Of a stretch of 49,223 nucleotides of DNA, positions 38,284 to 46,317 are shown one piece after another (within the stretch, counting starts at the first letter, position 1; each line of letters begins with the position of its first letter). The notes under the pieces are model-generated. The model did not search any database. It worked only from the letters and a program-made list of their open reading frames with translations, and was not told the origin of the DNA. Position numbers and translations under genes: made by a program. This DNA is from a virus. Location: IMG/VR virus record IMGVR_UViG_3300045107_000871, positions 1 to 49,223 of that record; one strand, written 5' to 3'.

Positions 38284-40182
38284 CCGTACCCAGCCGATGT
38301 CGAACCCGCCGTCACTACGGCGCCGGGCCCGGAGCAGCACCGGCGGCGGCGGACGGAGCGACGTGCCGATCGAAATCGCCTCGGTCTGAACCGGCGCAGT
38401 GTCGCCGACCCCGGTCGCGAGCAGCCGCACCTTGCCGCCCGCCGCCGCCAGTGGCGGATCCCAGGCGAGGAGCGTATCGGCCGTGAGCAGCACGAAGCGC
38501 TCGCCAGCCCGATGCGTTGCTGCCGCAAAGCCTGTGCCCCGCCGCGCGCGCAATAACCGCTCGAGCCGCCATCGCGGACCGCCAAGCGGCACGGCGCGAC
38601 CGAACTGCACAAGCTCGCCGCCGATCAGCGCAAGATTGACGCCCGCAGCGAGCTGGCCGGGATCGGCATCCGACAACTGCATGCCGGCGTGAAGCAGCCG
38701 CACCTCCACGGTTGCGACCAGATCGAGCAAAAACTCCTCGCCCGGCGGCAGTCGCGTCTCGGCGATGCCCATGGTCGTCGGCAAAGCCGTATCGCCGATC
38801 GCCGTCCAGCTGGCGCCGTCATCGATGCTGGCGAGCAAACTCGCCTGCCGCCATCCGGGCGACGCACCCGCCGCCGCGATATATAGCCGAGGCGCCTCCG
38901 ACAGCGCGTCGCCGAGCGGCGGCAGGTCGAGCAGATGAACCGTCGTCGGACCATGCGGCGCGTCGAGCGGCGACAGGCTGCGCCCCGGGTCTGCCGACCA
39001 GGCGAGCGCCGGCGCGCCTGCCTCGGCCAACAGGTCGAGCGTCACGCCGTCCCGCGCGATGCTGCGGTCCAAGACGCGCCACCGCGCACCATCGGGCGTC
39101 TCGACACGGCTTCCCGGTGACAGCGACATTTGCGACCAGCCGCATTGGATTTGCCGGCGTGCCAGCCCTGAATAACGCGTCGCCAGATAGCGTTCGGCAA
39201 GGGCCTTTGCCGCATCCGCCGACACGGCCGCCGGCAGTTCGATGCGCGCGATCGAGCGTCCGCCGCCTCCTCGCCGGGCGCGCTGCAGCCCGGCCTGATA
39301 GTCGCGCGCCGGATCGAGATAGGCGAGGCTCGCCTCGCCCGGTGCTTCGCCCGCTGGCTTGCGCCGATCTTCCGCACCGTCGGCTATGTCGACGGACGGA
39401 ATCGTCACGACGGGATCACTCTCCCGCTCGAGGCGGAGTGCCTGTCCGTCGTCGATCAGCCGCAGCGGCATCACGGCTTCCAGCGTCTCGACCAAGGTCG
39501 CGAGGCTGTCGCCGGTGGCGGCGAAGCCGTCCAGCGACGGGCCGCCGGTTGCATCGATGTCCCCGTCGCTCAGCGCGGCGAGAATCGCGCCCGCAGCACA
39601 GGGATAGGCATCAGCCTCAATTTCGAAGGTAAGCGACGGGATACGGTTGCCGAACGGCTCGAGCGGCATGTTCTCGAACACTGCATACGCGCAGCCCCGA
39701 TAAGCCGGCGTGGCGCCCTCTGCGGCGGCGATCAGCGGGTCGACCGGCTGGTCCGCGCCTCCGCGGTGCAGGCGAAAGCCGGTCGTCTGCTTCCAATCTC
39801 CCGCGGCGCCGCGCAGCAGATTGCCGTCGGCCCAGATCCGGCGCACGTTGCTGATCGGCCGGCCAGAGAGCAGCACCGCGAACGAGGCTGCATAGCTGTA
39901 CCGCGTCGTGCGCGGACGTCCTTTCCCGCCCTCGCGCGTGCGCGTTTCGATCAGGTCGGTCGACCAGATCACAGTCCCGGCAACCCGGAGCGTGCCGAAC
40001 AGCTTGGGGATGGTCGAGCCATAGGAGGACGTCTGCACCCGCAGATCCTGCAACCGCGGCCCTTCCTTCCCCTTGGGCCTGAATATCCGGTCGTCGATCG
40101 AGCGGCCGAGCAAGGAGCCCAGCGACGCGCCGAACGGCCCGCCAATGGCCGAACCGATCGCGGTCAGGACAAGCGTCGCCAT
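38263..40182 (-). CDS. GTA g15-like tail tip/host-specificity protein, C-terminally truncated by the prophage
   Basis: 639 residues as read, of which about 635 are native. The start is typical of sphingomonad g15: MATLVLTAIGSAIGGPFGAS, then TSSYGSTIPKLFGTLRVAGT, IWADGNLLRGAAGDWKQ, and AYAVFENMPLEPFGNRIPSL. It ends GFDIGWVRQS and then VTGQ-stop, where relatives known to me continue further after the GWVR motif. The last codons lie in prophage DNA. The protein forms the tail tip and contacts the recipient cell, so the GTA is probably not functional. The ATG overlaps g14 by 19 bases. It is shorter than Rhodobacter g15, whose N-terminal TIM-barrel part is missing. Confidence 0.82.
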   Translation of the reverse strand: MATLVLTAIGSAIGGPFGASLGSLLGRSIDDRIFRPKGKEGPRLQDLRVQTSSYGSTIPKLFGTLRVAGTVIWSTDLIETRTREGGKGRPRTTRYSYAASFAVLLSGRPISNVRRIWADGNLLRGAAGDWKQTTGFRLHRGGADQPVDPLIAAAEGATPAYRGCAYAVFENMPLEPFGNRIPSLTFEIEADAYPCAAGAILAALSDGDIDATGGPSLDGFAATGDSLATLVETLEAVMPLRLIDDGQALRLERESDPVVTIPSVDIADGAEDRRKPAGEAPGEASLAYLDPARDYQAGLQRARRGGGGRSIARIELPAAVSADAAKALAERYLATRYSGLARRQIQCGWSQMSLSPGSRVETPDGARWRVLDRSIARDGVTLDLLAEAGAPALAWSADPGRSLSPLDAPHGPTTVHLLDLPPLGDALSEAPRLYIAAAGASPGWRQASLLASIDDGASWTAIGDTALPTTMGIAETRLPPGEEFLLDLVATVEVRLLHAGMQLSDADPGQLAAGVNLALIGGELVQFGRAVPLGGPRWRLERLLRARRGTGFAAATHRAGERFVLLTADTLLAWDPPLAAAGGKVRLLATGVGDTAPVQTEAISIGTSLRPPPPVLLRARRRSDGGFDIGWVRQSVTGQ

Positions 40183-40538
40183 ATCCCCAGCACCTCCCCT
40201 TCCGGCACGCCCGGCCGCTCGACCACGCGGCGCAGCGTTGCGTCCGCGTGGACAGTTCCGGTCGCGCTCGACACGCCCAAATGAAGTTGCCCCGGGCCCG
40301 GCCGGCTCAGCACCACGTCTCCGGGGGCTATCGCGCTCGCGCGCACAAAGCCCGCCGCCCGAAGCACAGCTTCGATCTCGCGCGGATCACCACCGCGCAA
40401 CGCATAGCCAGTCCGGGCCGGCACGCCCGTCGCGGCCGCCACCAGCCCGACACAGTCGAGCCCTGTCGCCGGATCCCGCCCGTGCAGTCGAAAGCGCGTG
40501 CCGACAAGGGCGCGCGCGCGTTCCGCAATCTCGCTCAT
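40164..40538 (-). CDS. GTA g14 NlpC/P60-type cell-wall peptidase
   Basis: 124 residues from ATG 40538 (ATGA overlap with g13). The catalytic Cys29 is in GLDCVGLVAAATG and the His86 in GQLHLGVSS. APGDVVLSRPGPGQ between them is the usual strand pair. In RcGTA this enzyme sits in the tail and helps cross the recipient's peptidoglycan. Confidence 0.88.
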   Translation of the reverse strand: MSEIAERARALVGTRFRLHGRDPATGLDCVGLVAAATGVPARTGYALRGGDPREIEAVLRAAGFVRASAIAPGDVVLSRPGPGQLHLGVSSATGTVHADATLRRVVERPGVPEGEVLGIWRRLS

Positions 40539-41347
40539 TCGCCCGGGTACCGGGTCAGCAGGTCGAGGCCGGGCAGATGCGGCTCGCCCCGAAAGTTCGC
40601 CGCATTGGCAAAGCGTGTCCGGCAGGTTTCGAAGCTCTTGTCGCACCCTTCGGTGAGCTCGACCCGCACGCCCGAGATCACTGGAAAGCGCGGCGGAGTG
40701 GCGAGCGTGAGCGTCGCGTCCGCGCTCGCCAGGATGGGTTGAACAAGCCCGCCATTGCGCCCGTCGAGCCAGCGCAAGCGGCCCCACCCCCAGGCATTCG
40801 CGACGGGCTCGGACCGATCGACAGTCACGTGTGTATCGGCAGCGGACAAGACCCGCGCGATGCGAGTCCGCTCCGCGAGCGGAACCTGGCATCGCGAGTC
40901 TCCGAATTCGGCCCGGCATTCGGGCGAGGTCTCCTCGACGATGGGCCGGTCGAGCAGGGCGCCCGCACCCTTCACCTCCGCGCTGAACTTCCCCTTCGAC
41001 AAAGTGACGCCGCCGAGTTCGCCGCGCGCGAGCTGGACGAAACTGCCCGGATCGTTCCAATCGACGACAAGCAACCGTACATGCGCGCCGTCCCACCGTC
41101 CGGCGCGAAGATCGGCCTCGCTGAGGGAGGCGGCACTGACTGCGCCCGCCACTTCGAAGGCCCGCGCCTCGCCCACGCTCGCGCTTTCGATTGCTGATGG
41201 CGCGATGCCCGGCGACGCTCGATAAAGCAGCCCCTCGACCACCAGATCGCGGTCATGGCTGGTGAAGCCGAGCGTGACCCCGTCGCGTCGCTCGAGCCGC
41301 CAGCACAAGGCAAAGCTCGTGAGCTCTTCTGCAAGGAATGCCGCCAT
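40535..41347 (-). CDS. GTA g13 hub protein (DUF2163)
   Basis: 270 residues. N-terminal DUF2163: ALCWRLERRDGVTLGFTSHD, DLVVEGLLYRASPGIAPSAI. The C-terminus has the strongly conserved EGCDKSFETCRTRFANAANF with two Cys and GEPHLPG, which in RcGTA bind an iron-sulphur cluster in the tail hub. One base separates it from the g12 stop. Confidence 0.92.
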   Translation of the reverse strand: MAAFLAEELTSFALCWRLERRDGVTLGFTSHDRDLVVEGLLYRASPGIAPSAIESASVGEARAFEVAGAVSAASLSEADLRAGRWDGAHVRLLVVDWNDPGSFVQLARGELGGVTLSKGKFSAEVKGAGALLDRPIVEETSPECRAEFGDSRCQVPLAERTRIARVLSAADTHVTVDRSEPVANAWGWGRLRWLDGRNGGLVQPILASADATLTLATPPRFPVISGVRVELTEGCDKSFETCRTRFANAANFRGEPHLPGLDLLTRYPGE

Positions 41348-41348
41348 C

Positions 41349-43631
41349 TCAGCCCTCGCGCACTTCGATCAGCGGCACGTTCGGCGCCTCGCCCGCGAGA
41401 AAGGTCGTACGGCTGACCTCGATCCGGTCTTCGGCAAATCGTACCGGCACGTCGAAACGAAATCCCGCCGTCACCGCGACGCCGGCCGCGGGCGCGGCAT
41501 CCAACATGATCACCCCCGCGGTCTCGACCTGAAAAGCATTGGTCTCGACGCCGCCGACCGCGACGCGCACGCTGCCCGCGACCGGCCGCGTGATCCTCCG
41601 CCGGGTATCGCCATAGGCTTTGATGAGCGGGAAGCGGGTCCGCATCCCGTCGCCAGACCCGAGGAGCTGGTCGACCGGGCTCGGCACCGCGCTGGCGACG
41701 TTCGAACTGTCGTCGAACGGATCGCGAAAGCGGAACGCCTGCGCCGGACCGCGCCGCGCCCGGAAGAAGGCGATCAGAGTCGCCAGATCCGCTTCGGAGC
41801 GGATTCCTGGCCCGGCATCGAAACGCAGTCGCGCGTCCGCCCATTCGCTGTTGCGCTGCTCGCGCCCGCCCGCGCCGGACGCGATGGCGGTCGAGGTAGT
41901 CGCGACCACGCTCGCCTCGCGTCCGATTTCGAGCGGGAAAGGAACATCGGCAAAGGCGTCCACCTCTTCCTCCTCGTCGAACCAGATGAAGCCGTCGCGC
42001 TGCACCTGCGGCAGCGCCCAGAGAATCGTTTCCGCGACGCCGCGCGCACGGGCGGCCTTGGCCGCAGCGGCGATTTCGTCCCATTGCGCCTGGTCGGCGG
42101 GCGCGAACACGAAGCCGCTCAGATAGTGCTGTTGGGCGACGGGATAGCCGAGCCGAGCCGTCGCGGCCGCGACGCCGCGCGCGGTGTCGCCGCGCCGGCC
42201 CGCTGTCACCCACTCATAATCTTCGAGCTGGAGCACGTCGAAGGCCGGCCTCGTCCAGCCGAGCGGGAGCAGAGCGCGTTGCACATCCGCGCCCGTCATC
42301 GCCGTCGGAAGATAGGCGAGCAGCAGCGTTTGCGCGTCGGCTGCGACCTGCCGCACGGCCGCGGTCAATGCGGCAGTCGAGGCGGCGAGGCACGCGCCGG
42401 CTGCGTCGAGCAAGGCGCACTGGGCGGCGGTAAGCGCGCCCCGCACATCGGCGATCACCGGCGGCGATCCGCCGAATGCGGCCTTTGCCGCCGCGTCGTA
42501 GAGGTAGATGCGACCGGCCTGGTCGACCCACCACCAGGGCTCGCCGACCTGGAAGCGGACCTTCAGCCCCGCCGTCTTGGCGATGGTCACGAATGCGCTC
42601 GCGACCGCGCGAAGATAGGTCATCGCGTCCGGGTTGGCCGGTGACAGCAGCGCCGAAGGCGGACTCCAGCCGGTGCGTGCTGGATCGCCATTGGCGGCGC
42701 GCTGCTTCCAGGCTTCCGGGCAGTTCGCGTCGAACAGCTCGTAGCTCAACGACCAGATTACATCGTAATCGAGTGCCCTGGCGCGCTCGGCGAAGTCGCG
42801 GTGCCATGCTGCGCAGGGGGCACAGAGCGCTCCGCCTGCGAGCGTCGCCAAGCCGCCCGCGAGCCGCGCATAATGGCTCATCCCGACATAATGGTTGATC
42901 AGCTTGCGATAGCCGAGCTGCAGGATCGTCCGCAGCAGCCGCGCCGGCGTGACGTTGTAGCAGTCGTCGTAACCCGTCGCGATGCGCAGCTCGTGCGGCG
43001 GCACGAGCACGTCGCCAATCGTCAGCACCGACCGGGGCCCGTCGCAGGTGATCGCGCTCATCTCGGCCCAGCCCTCGACCGGCGCGGGCAGGTCGGCGGC
43101 ACTGCCGTCATAGCCGGCCGCGACCAGGGATACGAACATGCGGTCGATGTCGCCCGCCCAGACGGGATCCGCCTCGCCCGGCAGCAGGAAGCCGCCCGAC
43201 AGCGCGTCGAAGTCCAGCCGGATTACCGCGTCGGTCGGCGTGCCCTGGGCGTAGTTCCACAAGCGCACATACCAGGCGCGCGGCTGGCCCGCCGCGTCGC
43301 GCCCTTCGATGGTGAGCGTCGGGCCCCAGACCGCGTTCAGCGGCAGGATGCCCGCCGATCGCCAGCGAAAGCTCAGCCGGCAGCCGCGGAAGTCGCGATC
43401 GGTCTCATAGGCGAGCAGCGGATGATCGTGCTTGTCCTCCGCCCACCAGATCAGCCCGGCCAGATCGGCCTTGCGGTAGAAGACGGCGTCGACGCGCAGC
43501 GCGTCCGGCGCGGTCGTCACCACCGACGCCATCATCGGGCGCGGGAAATCGACCGTCCAGAAACGCGGATCGAAACGCTTGATGACGCCGGTCTCCTGCC
43601 CGGTGCGAGCGGATGCGAGCCAATGGCCCAT
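41349..43631 (-). CDS. GTA g12 distal tail protein (DUF2460) with long N-terminal TIM-barrel-like extension
   Basis: 760 residues from ATG 43631, which has GAGGAGG upstream; longer in-frame starts overlap g11. Residues about 560-760 are the DUF2460 distal tail domain (FPLEIGREASVVATTST, RFDAGPGIRSEADLATLIAF, VPLIEVREG). Residues 1-550 are a large extension with hydrolase-like features (DDCYNVTPARLLRTILQLGY, IWSLSYELFDANCPEAW, VRFQVGEPWWWVDQAG, LQLEDYEWVTAG). RcGTA g12 is only about 210 residues. The extension may replace the TIM-barrel part of Rhodobacter g15. Confidence 0.85.
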   Translation of the reverse strand: MGHWLASARTGQETGVIKRFDPRFWTVDFPRPMMASVVTTAPDALRVDAVFYRKADLAGLIWWAEDKHDHPLLAYETDRDFRGCRLSFRWRSAGILPLNAVWGPTLTIEGRDAAGQPRAWYVRLWNYAQGTPTDAVIRLDFDALSGGFLLPGEADPVWAGDIDRMFVSLVAAGYDGSAADLPAPVEGWAEMSAITCDGPRSVLTIGDVLVPPHELRIATGYDDCYNVTPARLLRTILQLGYRKLINHYVGMSHYARLAGGLATLAGGALCAPCAAWHRDFAERARALDYDVIWSLSYELFDANCPEAWKQRAANGDPARTGWSPPSALLSPANPDAMTYLRAVASAFVTIAKTAGLKVRFQVGEPWWWVDQAGRIYLYDAAAKAAFGGSPPVIADVRGALTAAQCALLDAAGACLAASTAALTAAVRQVAADAQTLLLAYLPTAMTGADVQRALLPLGWTRPAFDVLQLEDYEWVTAGRRGDTARGVAAATARLGYPVAQQHYLSGFVFAPADQAQWDEIAAAAKAARARGVAETILWALPQVQRDGFIWFDEEEEVDAFADVPFPLEIGREASVVATTSTAIASGAGGREQRNSEWADARLRFDAGPGIRSEADLATLIAFFRARRGPAQAFRFRDPFDDSSNVASAVPSPVDQLLGSGDGMRTRFPLIKAYGDTRRRITRPVAGSVRVAVGGVETNAFQVETAGVIMLDAAPAAGVAVTAGFRFDVPVRFAEDRIEVSRTTFLAGEAPNVPLIEVREG

Positions 43632-43641
43632 GCGCGCCTCC

Positions 43642-44187
43642 TCAATCGAGCGCGCGGCGCACCGCGCGCGCGACTTGCCGGCTGGACCGCACCAATGCCT
43701 GCGCTGCATCGCCGCCGGCTGGCGTCGTCACGTTGATGGTGATGGCGACATTGCGGTCGCGCGCCGCTGGAGCGGCGGCGACCTGACCGGCTGTCGTGGG
43801 CACGAACAGCTCGGGACCGCGCTCACCGACCAGATAGGGTCGGCCGGGCGAGACGGGGCCGCCGGTCGCACGGCCGGGCAGGCCACCGAGGCCGCCGCCG
43901 AAAAGATTGCCCAGCCCGAACGAGCCGAGCAGAGAGTCCAGGCCCGAGCGCACCGCGCTCGCCGCGATGTCGGCAAAAACCTGAAGGATGATCGATCTCA
44001 GATCGTCAAAGCCGAGCTTGCCCGTGCGCACCGCCTTCACCAGCGCGGACTCGAGCGCGCGTCCGGCGCGCGCGGCGCTGTCGGCGAACGGGCCGTCGAG
44101 CTGTCCGCGCAAGGTGTCGACGTCGCGCGCAAAGCTGGTCGTATCCGCGCGCACCGCGACGACCAGCCGTTCGATCTCTTCATCCAT
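43642..44187 (-). CDS. GTA g11 short tape measure protein
   Basis: 181 residues, as short as expected for GTA tails. The N-terminus is helical (DEEIERLVVAVRADTTSFAR), followed by LESALVKAVRTGKLGFDDLR, a hydrophobic/Gly segment (LLGSFGLGNLFGGGLGGLPG), and the C-terminal RATGGPVSPGRPYLVGERGP. The end is Ala-rich. It overlaps g10.1 by eight bases. Its length predicts a tail about one sixth of the prophage tail. Confidence 0.9.
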   Translation of the reverse strand: MDEEIERLVVAVRADTTSFARDVDTLRGQLDGPFADSAARAGRALESALVKAVRTGKLGFDDLRSIILQVFADIAASAVRSGLDSLLGSFGLGNLFGGGLGGLPGRATGGPVSPGRPYLVGERGPELFVPTTAGQVAAAPAARDRNVAITINVTTPAGGDAAQALVRSSRQVARAVRRALD

Positions 44188-44371
44188 CGGGGAACTGCTC
44201 CTTCATGCGCGCGACGAGTGCGGCGTCTGCCGGTGCGTCGCTGGCGGGGGCGAGCGCCGCGAACACCGCCGCCAGCTCGGCCGGCGTCGCGCGCCAGAAT
44301 TGGTCCGGCGCCCAACCGAGCACTGCGCCCGCGGTGCCGGCCAGCGCCTGTGCGCGTTCCGAAAAGGTCAT
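44180..44371 (-). CDS. GTA g10.1 tail assembly chaperone (rcc01693-like)
   Basis: 63 residues from ATG 44371, overlapping the g10 stop (ATGA). The pattern ALAGTAGAVLGWAPDQFWRA TPAEL is typical of small TAC_6-type chaperones in GTAs. It precedes the tape measure. No slippery heptamer was noticed at this junction. Confidence 0.85.
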   Translation of the reverse strand: MTFSERAQALAGTAGAVLGWAPDQFWRATPAELAAVFAALAPASDAPADAALVARMKEQFPDG

Positions 44372-44679
44372 CGGCCCTGGAGGATCTGGCCAAGCAGTAC
44401 GCGCAGCGCCGGCGTCGCCTGAGCGAGCCCGCCCGCCGCCACCACCTCGCCGAGGCCATCGCGATCGAGCTCCGCCGGGCGCTCCGCCAGGCAGTGCCAG
44501 AAGAGTGCGACCATTTCGCCGAACGCGAGCTGGCCGGCCGCCGCCCGCTCGACGAGGGCGAAGAGCGGCCCCAACTCCTGCTCCGCCGCCACGAGAGCGG
44601 TGAAGCTCGGGCGGAGCACCAAGTCGGCCCCGCGCACACGAAGCGTCGCCTCGCCGCGGATCGGGTTGGCGCCGCTCAC
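44368..44679 (-). CDS. GTA g10 family chaperone (TAC_11 type)
   Basis: 103 residues from GTG 44679 (GTGA overlap with the g9 stop). The family pattern is NPIRGEATLRVRGADLVLRP SFTALVAAEQELG, then AFGEMVALFWHCLAER. It probably escorts tail tube or tape measure during assembly. Order and overlap follow RcGTA. Confidence 0.86.
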   Translation of the reverse strand: MSGANPIRGEATLRVRGADLVLRPSFTALVAAEQELGPLFALVERAAAGQLAFGEMVALFWHCLAERPAELDRDGLGEVVAAGGLAQATPALRVLLGQILQGR

Positions 44680-45083
44680 GACGCCACCACCGCGCCGGAG
44701 CTCTCGAGTGCGACCGTGTAGGTGCGCTCGCCATTGAAATCGCCGGCGAAGTCGAGGCGGGTAAGCAGAAACTTGCCGCGCAGCTTCTCGCCGCTTTCGA
44801 AGCTCAGCTCATAATCGTCGACCAGCCCGGCGAGCGCGTTGTTGCGCAGTCGCGTCTCGGCGGCCGAGCCAGTGAATACGCCCGCGCCTGAAACCGACAC
44901 CGAGCGCACTCCCGCGCCCGACAGCAGCTCGCGCCAGCCGCCCGAGCCCTTGTTGGTGACGACGATCGCCTCGCCGTTGATGCTGAGCTGAGTCGTGCGC
45001 AGCCCCGCCACCGTCGAGTAGACGACGGGCGTCGCGCCGTTGCCGACCTTGAGCAGGAAAGCGCTGCCCCGTTCGATTGGCAT
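44676..45083 (-). CDS. GTA g9 major tail tube protein
   Basis: 135 residues, TP901-1-like tube protein: SAFLLKVGNGATPVVYSTVA, GLRTTQLSINGEAIVVTNKG, SGGWRELLSGAGVRSVSVSG, then LRNNALAGLVDDYELSFESG. It polymerises into the short GTA tail. Fifteen bases separate it from g8. Confidence 0.92.
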   Translation of the reverse strand: MPIERGSAFLLKVGNGATPVVYSTVAGLRTTQLSINGEAIVVTNKGSGGWRELLSGAGVRSVSVSGAGVFTGSAAETRLRNNALAGLVDDYELSFESGEKLRGKFLLTRLDFAGDFNGERTYTVALESSGAVVAS

Positions 45084-45098
45084 GATCTGTCCCTTTCC

Positions 45099-45497
45099 TC
45101 AGAGGAGTTCGAGCGCGCGCACGCGGACGTCGAGCTCGGTCGACCAGGCGTTGACCGCGATGCTGCGCGTGAGTGAGCGGAGATGGACGAAGGCGCCGAG
45201 CTGCCAGCTGCCCAGCGTGCGCGGCACGGCGGCAAGCGCAAGGAGCGCGGCGTCGGCGAGCGCGAACATCCGCGCCGGCGTCTGATCCGTATCGACGACG
45301 ACGAGCGTCAGCCGCAGCTCGCGCCCGGCTGCGCCTTTCACCGACCAGTCGGCGGCGAGCATTTCGCCGAGCGCGACATAGGGCGGCGTCGCCCGCGTCG
45401 GCCGGCCGTCATGGACGCCGTTGGCAAGGCCCGCGATCGTCGGATCGGCGGCGAGCGCGGCAAGCATGGCGGCGCGCAGATCGGCCTCGAGGCTCAT
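45099..45497 (-). CDS. GTA g8 tail terminator (DUF3168)
   Basis: 132 residues from ATG 45497 (ATGA overlap). DUF3168 pattern: LRAAMLAALAADPTIAGLAN, GVHDGRPTRATPPYVALGEM, then RLTLVVVDTDQTPARMFALA. In RcGTA g8 closes the tail tube at the head side. Confidence 0.9.
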   Translation of the reverse strand: MSLEADLRAAMLAALAADPTIAGLANGVHDGRPTRATPPYVALGEMLAADWSVKGAAGRELRLTLVVVDTDQTPARMFALADAALLALAAVPRTLGSWQLGAFVHLRSLTRSIAVNAWSTELDVRVRALELL

Positions 45498-45697
45498 CGC
45501 ACCAGCCTCCCCAGCCAGCGCAGCCGCGGATCGCGCCGCGCGCGCGCCAGCAGTCCGCGCCCCTCGAGCCGCACGCCGTCGTCCGTCTCGCTGACGACGA
45601 CGCCGGGCAGATCGATCGCCGCCGCGAGCCGGGCGCGGAGCCGGGCGGCGGCGCGCGCACCCGCTGCCGCCGCGCGCGCCTGCAGACGCTCCAGCAT
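45494..45697 (-). CDS. GTA g7 stopper-type protein, small
   Basis: 67 residues from ATG 45697 (TGATG with g6). It is Arg/Ala-rich with a helical front (LERLQARAAAAGARAAARLR) and then DLPGVVVSETDDGVRLEGRG. The latter half matches the small head-tail joining proteins at g7. It is shorter than RcGTA g7, but the tight junctions and the conserved back half support it. Confidence 0.75.
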   Translation of the reverse strand: MLERLQARAAAAGARAAARLRARLAAAIDLPGVVVSETDDGVRLEGRGLLARARRDPRLRWLGRLVR

Positions 45698-46242
45698 CAG
45701 CCGAGCCCCACCCGGCGCCACGGCCGCCACAGCGCCGACACCGCCGCCGGCGGCGCGGCTTCCTCGGCATCGTCGCGGTGGCTGTAGAGATGCGTCGCCA
45801 GTCGCACGATGCCTTGCGCCAAGGCGGCGGGCAGCTCCGCCCAGCTCGCCGCCAGCCCGGCCTGATAGGTGACGCGGACCCGCCCCGCCGCACCGGGCTG
45901 GTCGACCCGCACCCAGCCGGCGCCATCCGCGTCGATGTCGATGCCGTATCCGGCGACCGGCAGCACGAACGCCGCGCCTTCGGCCGGCAGCCCCTCGACC
46001 AGCGTGATCGCGCCAACCGGCGACGCCCCGAGCCGCCGCCACACGGGTGCGGCGTTCAGCACCTCGACCGCCTGGCGGACCAGCACGGTCTGCCCACAAA
46101 AGGCCTCGCACAGGGCGATCGCCGTGCGGGCAAGCGACAGAATCAGCCCGTCCTCGGCCGCGCGGTCGATCCGCGCATAGAGCTTCACCGCTTCGCGCGC
46201 CGCCGCGAGATCGGCCGCGCCGAGCTCCGCTAGTTTCAGCAC
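45697..46242 (-). CDS. GTA g6 head-tail adaptor (gp6-like)
   Basis: 181 residues from GTG 46242, with GGGGAGG upstream. The connector pattern is DLAAAREAVKLYARIDRAAE, LARTAIALCEAFCGQTVLVR, then RVRVTYQAGLAASWAELPAA and VRLATHLYSHRD. It forms the adaptor ring below the portal. It follows the capsid after 75 bases that hold a perfect palindrome. Confidence 0.9.
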   Translation of the reverse strand: MLKLAELGAADLAAAREAVKLYARIDRAAEDGLILSLARTAIALCEAFCGQTVLVRQAVEVLNAAPVWRRLGASPVGAITLVEGLPAEGAAFVLPVAGYGIDIDADGAGWVRVDQPGAAGRVRVTYQAGLAASWAELPAALAQGIVRLATHLYSHRDDAEEAAPPAAVSALWRPWRRVGLG

Positions 46243-46255
46243 ACACGCCTCCCCC

Positions 46256-46277
46256 GCCCGGGCGCCGGCGCCCGGGC
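46256..46277 (-). promoter_or_regulatory. Perfect GC-only palindrome between GTA capsid and adaptor genes
   Basis: A perfect 22-base palindrome (11-bp arms, no unpaired centre) in the 46243-46317 gap. In RNA it would form a stem with a short loop. There is no T-run after it in the leftward direction, so it is more likely an RNA stabiliser or attenuator behind the capsid than a full terminator. Confidence 0.5.
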
Positions 46278-46317
46278 CTCATTGCTGACGATTTTGAGAG
46301 TCCCGCTTTGCGGCGGA

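Noticed and set aside
38041-38556. Long rightward open frames across the prophage end and g15
   Set aside because: They overlap the well-supported g15 gene on the other strand, have Arg/Ala/Pro-biased translations and no ribosome site.
42801-43736. 311-residue rightward open frame
   Set aside because: It is antisense to GTA g12, whose family match is clear; GC-rich codon bias creates such frames.
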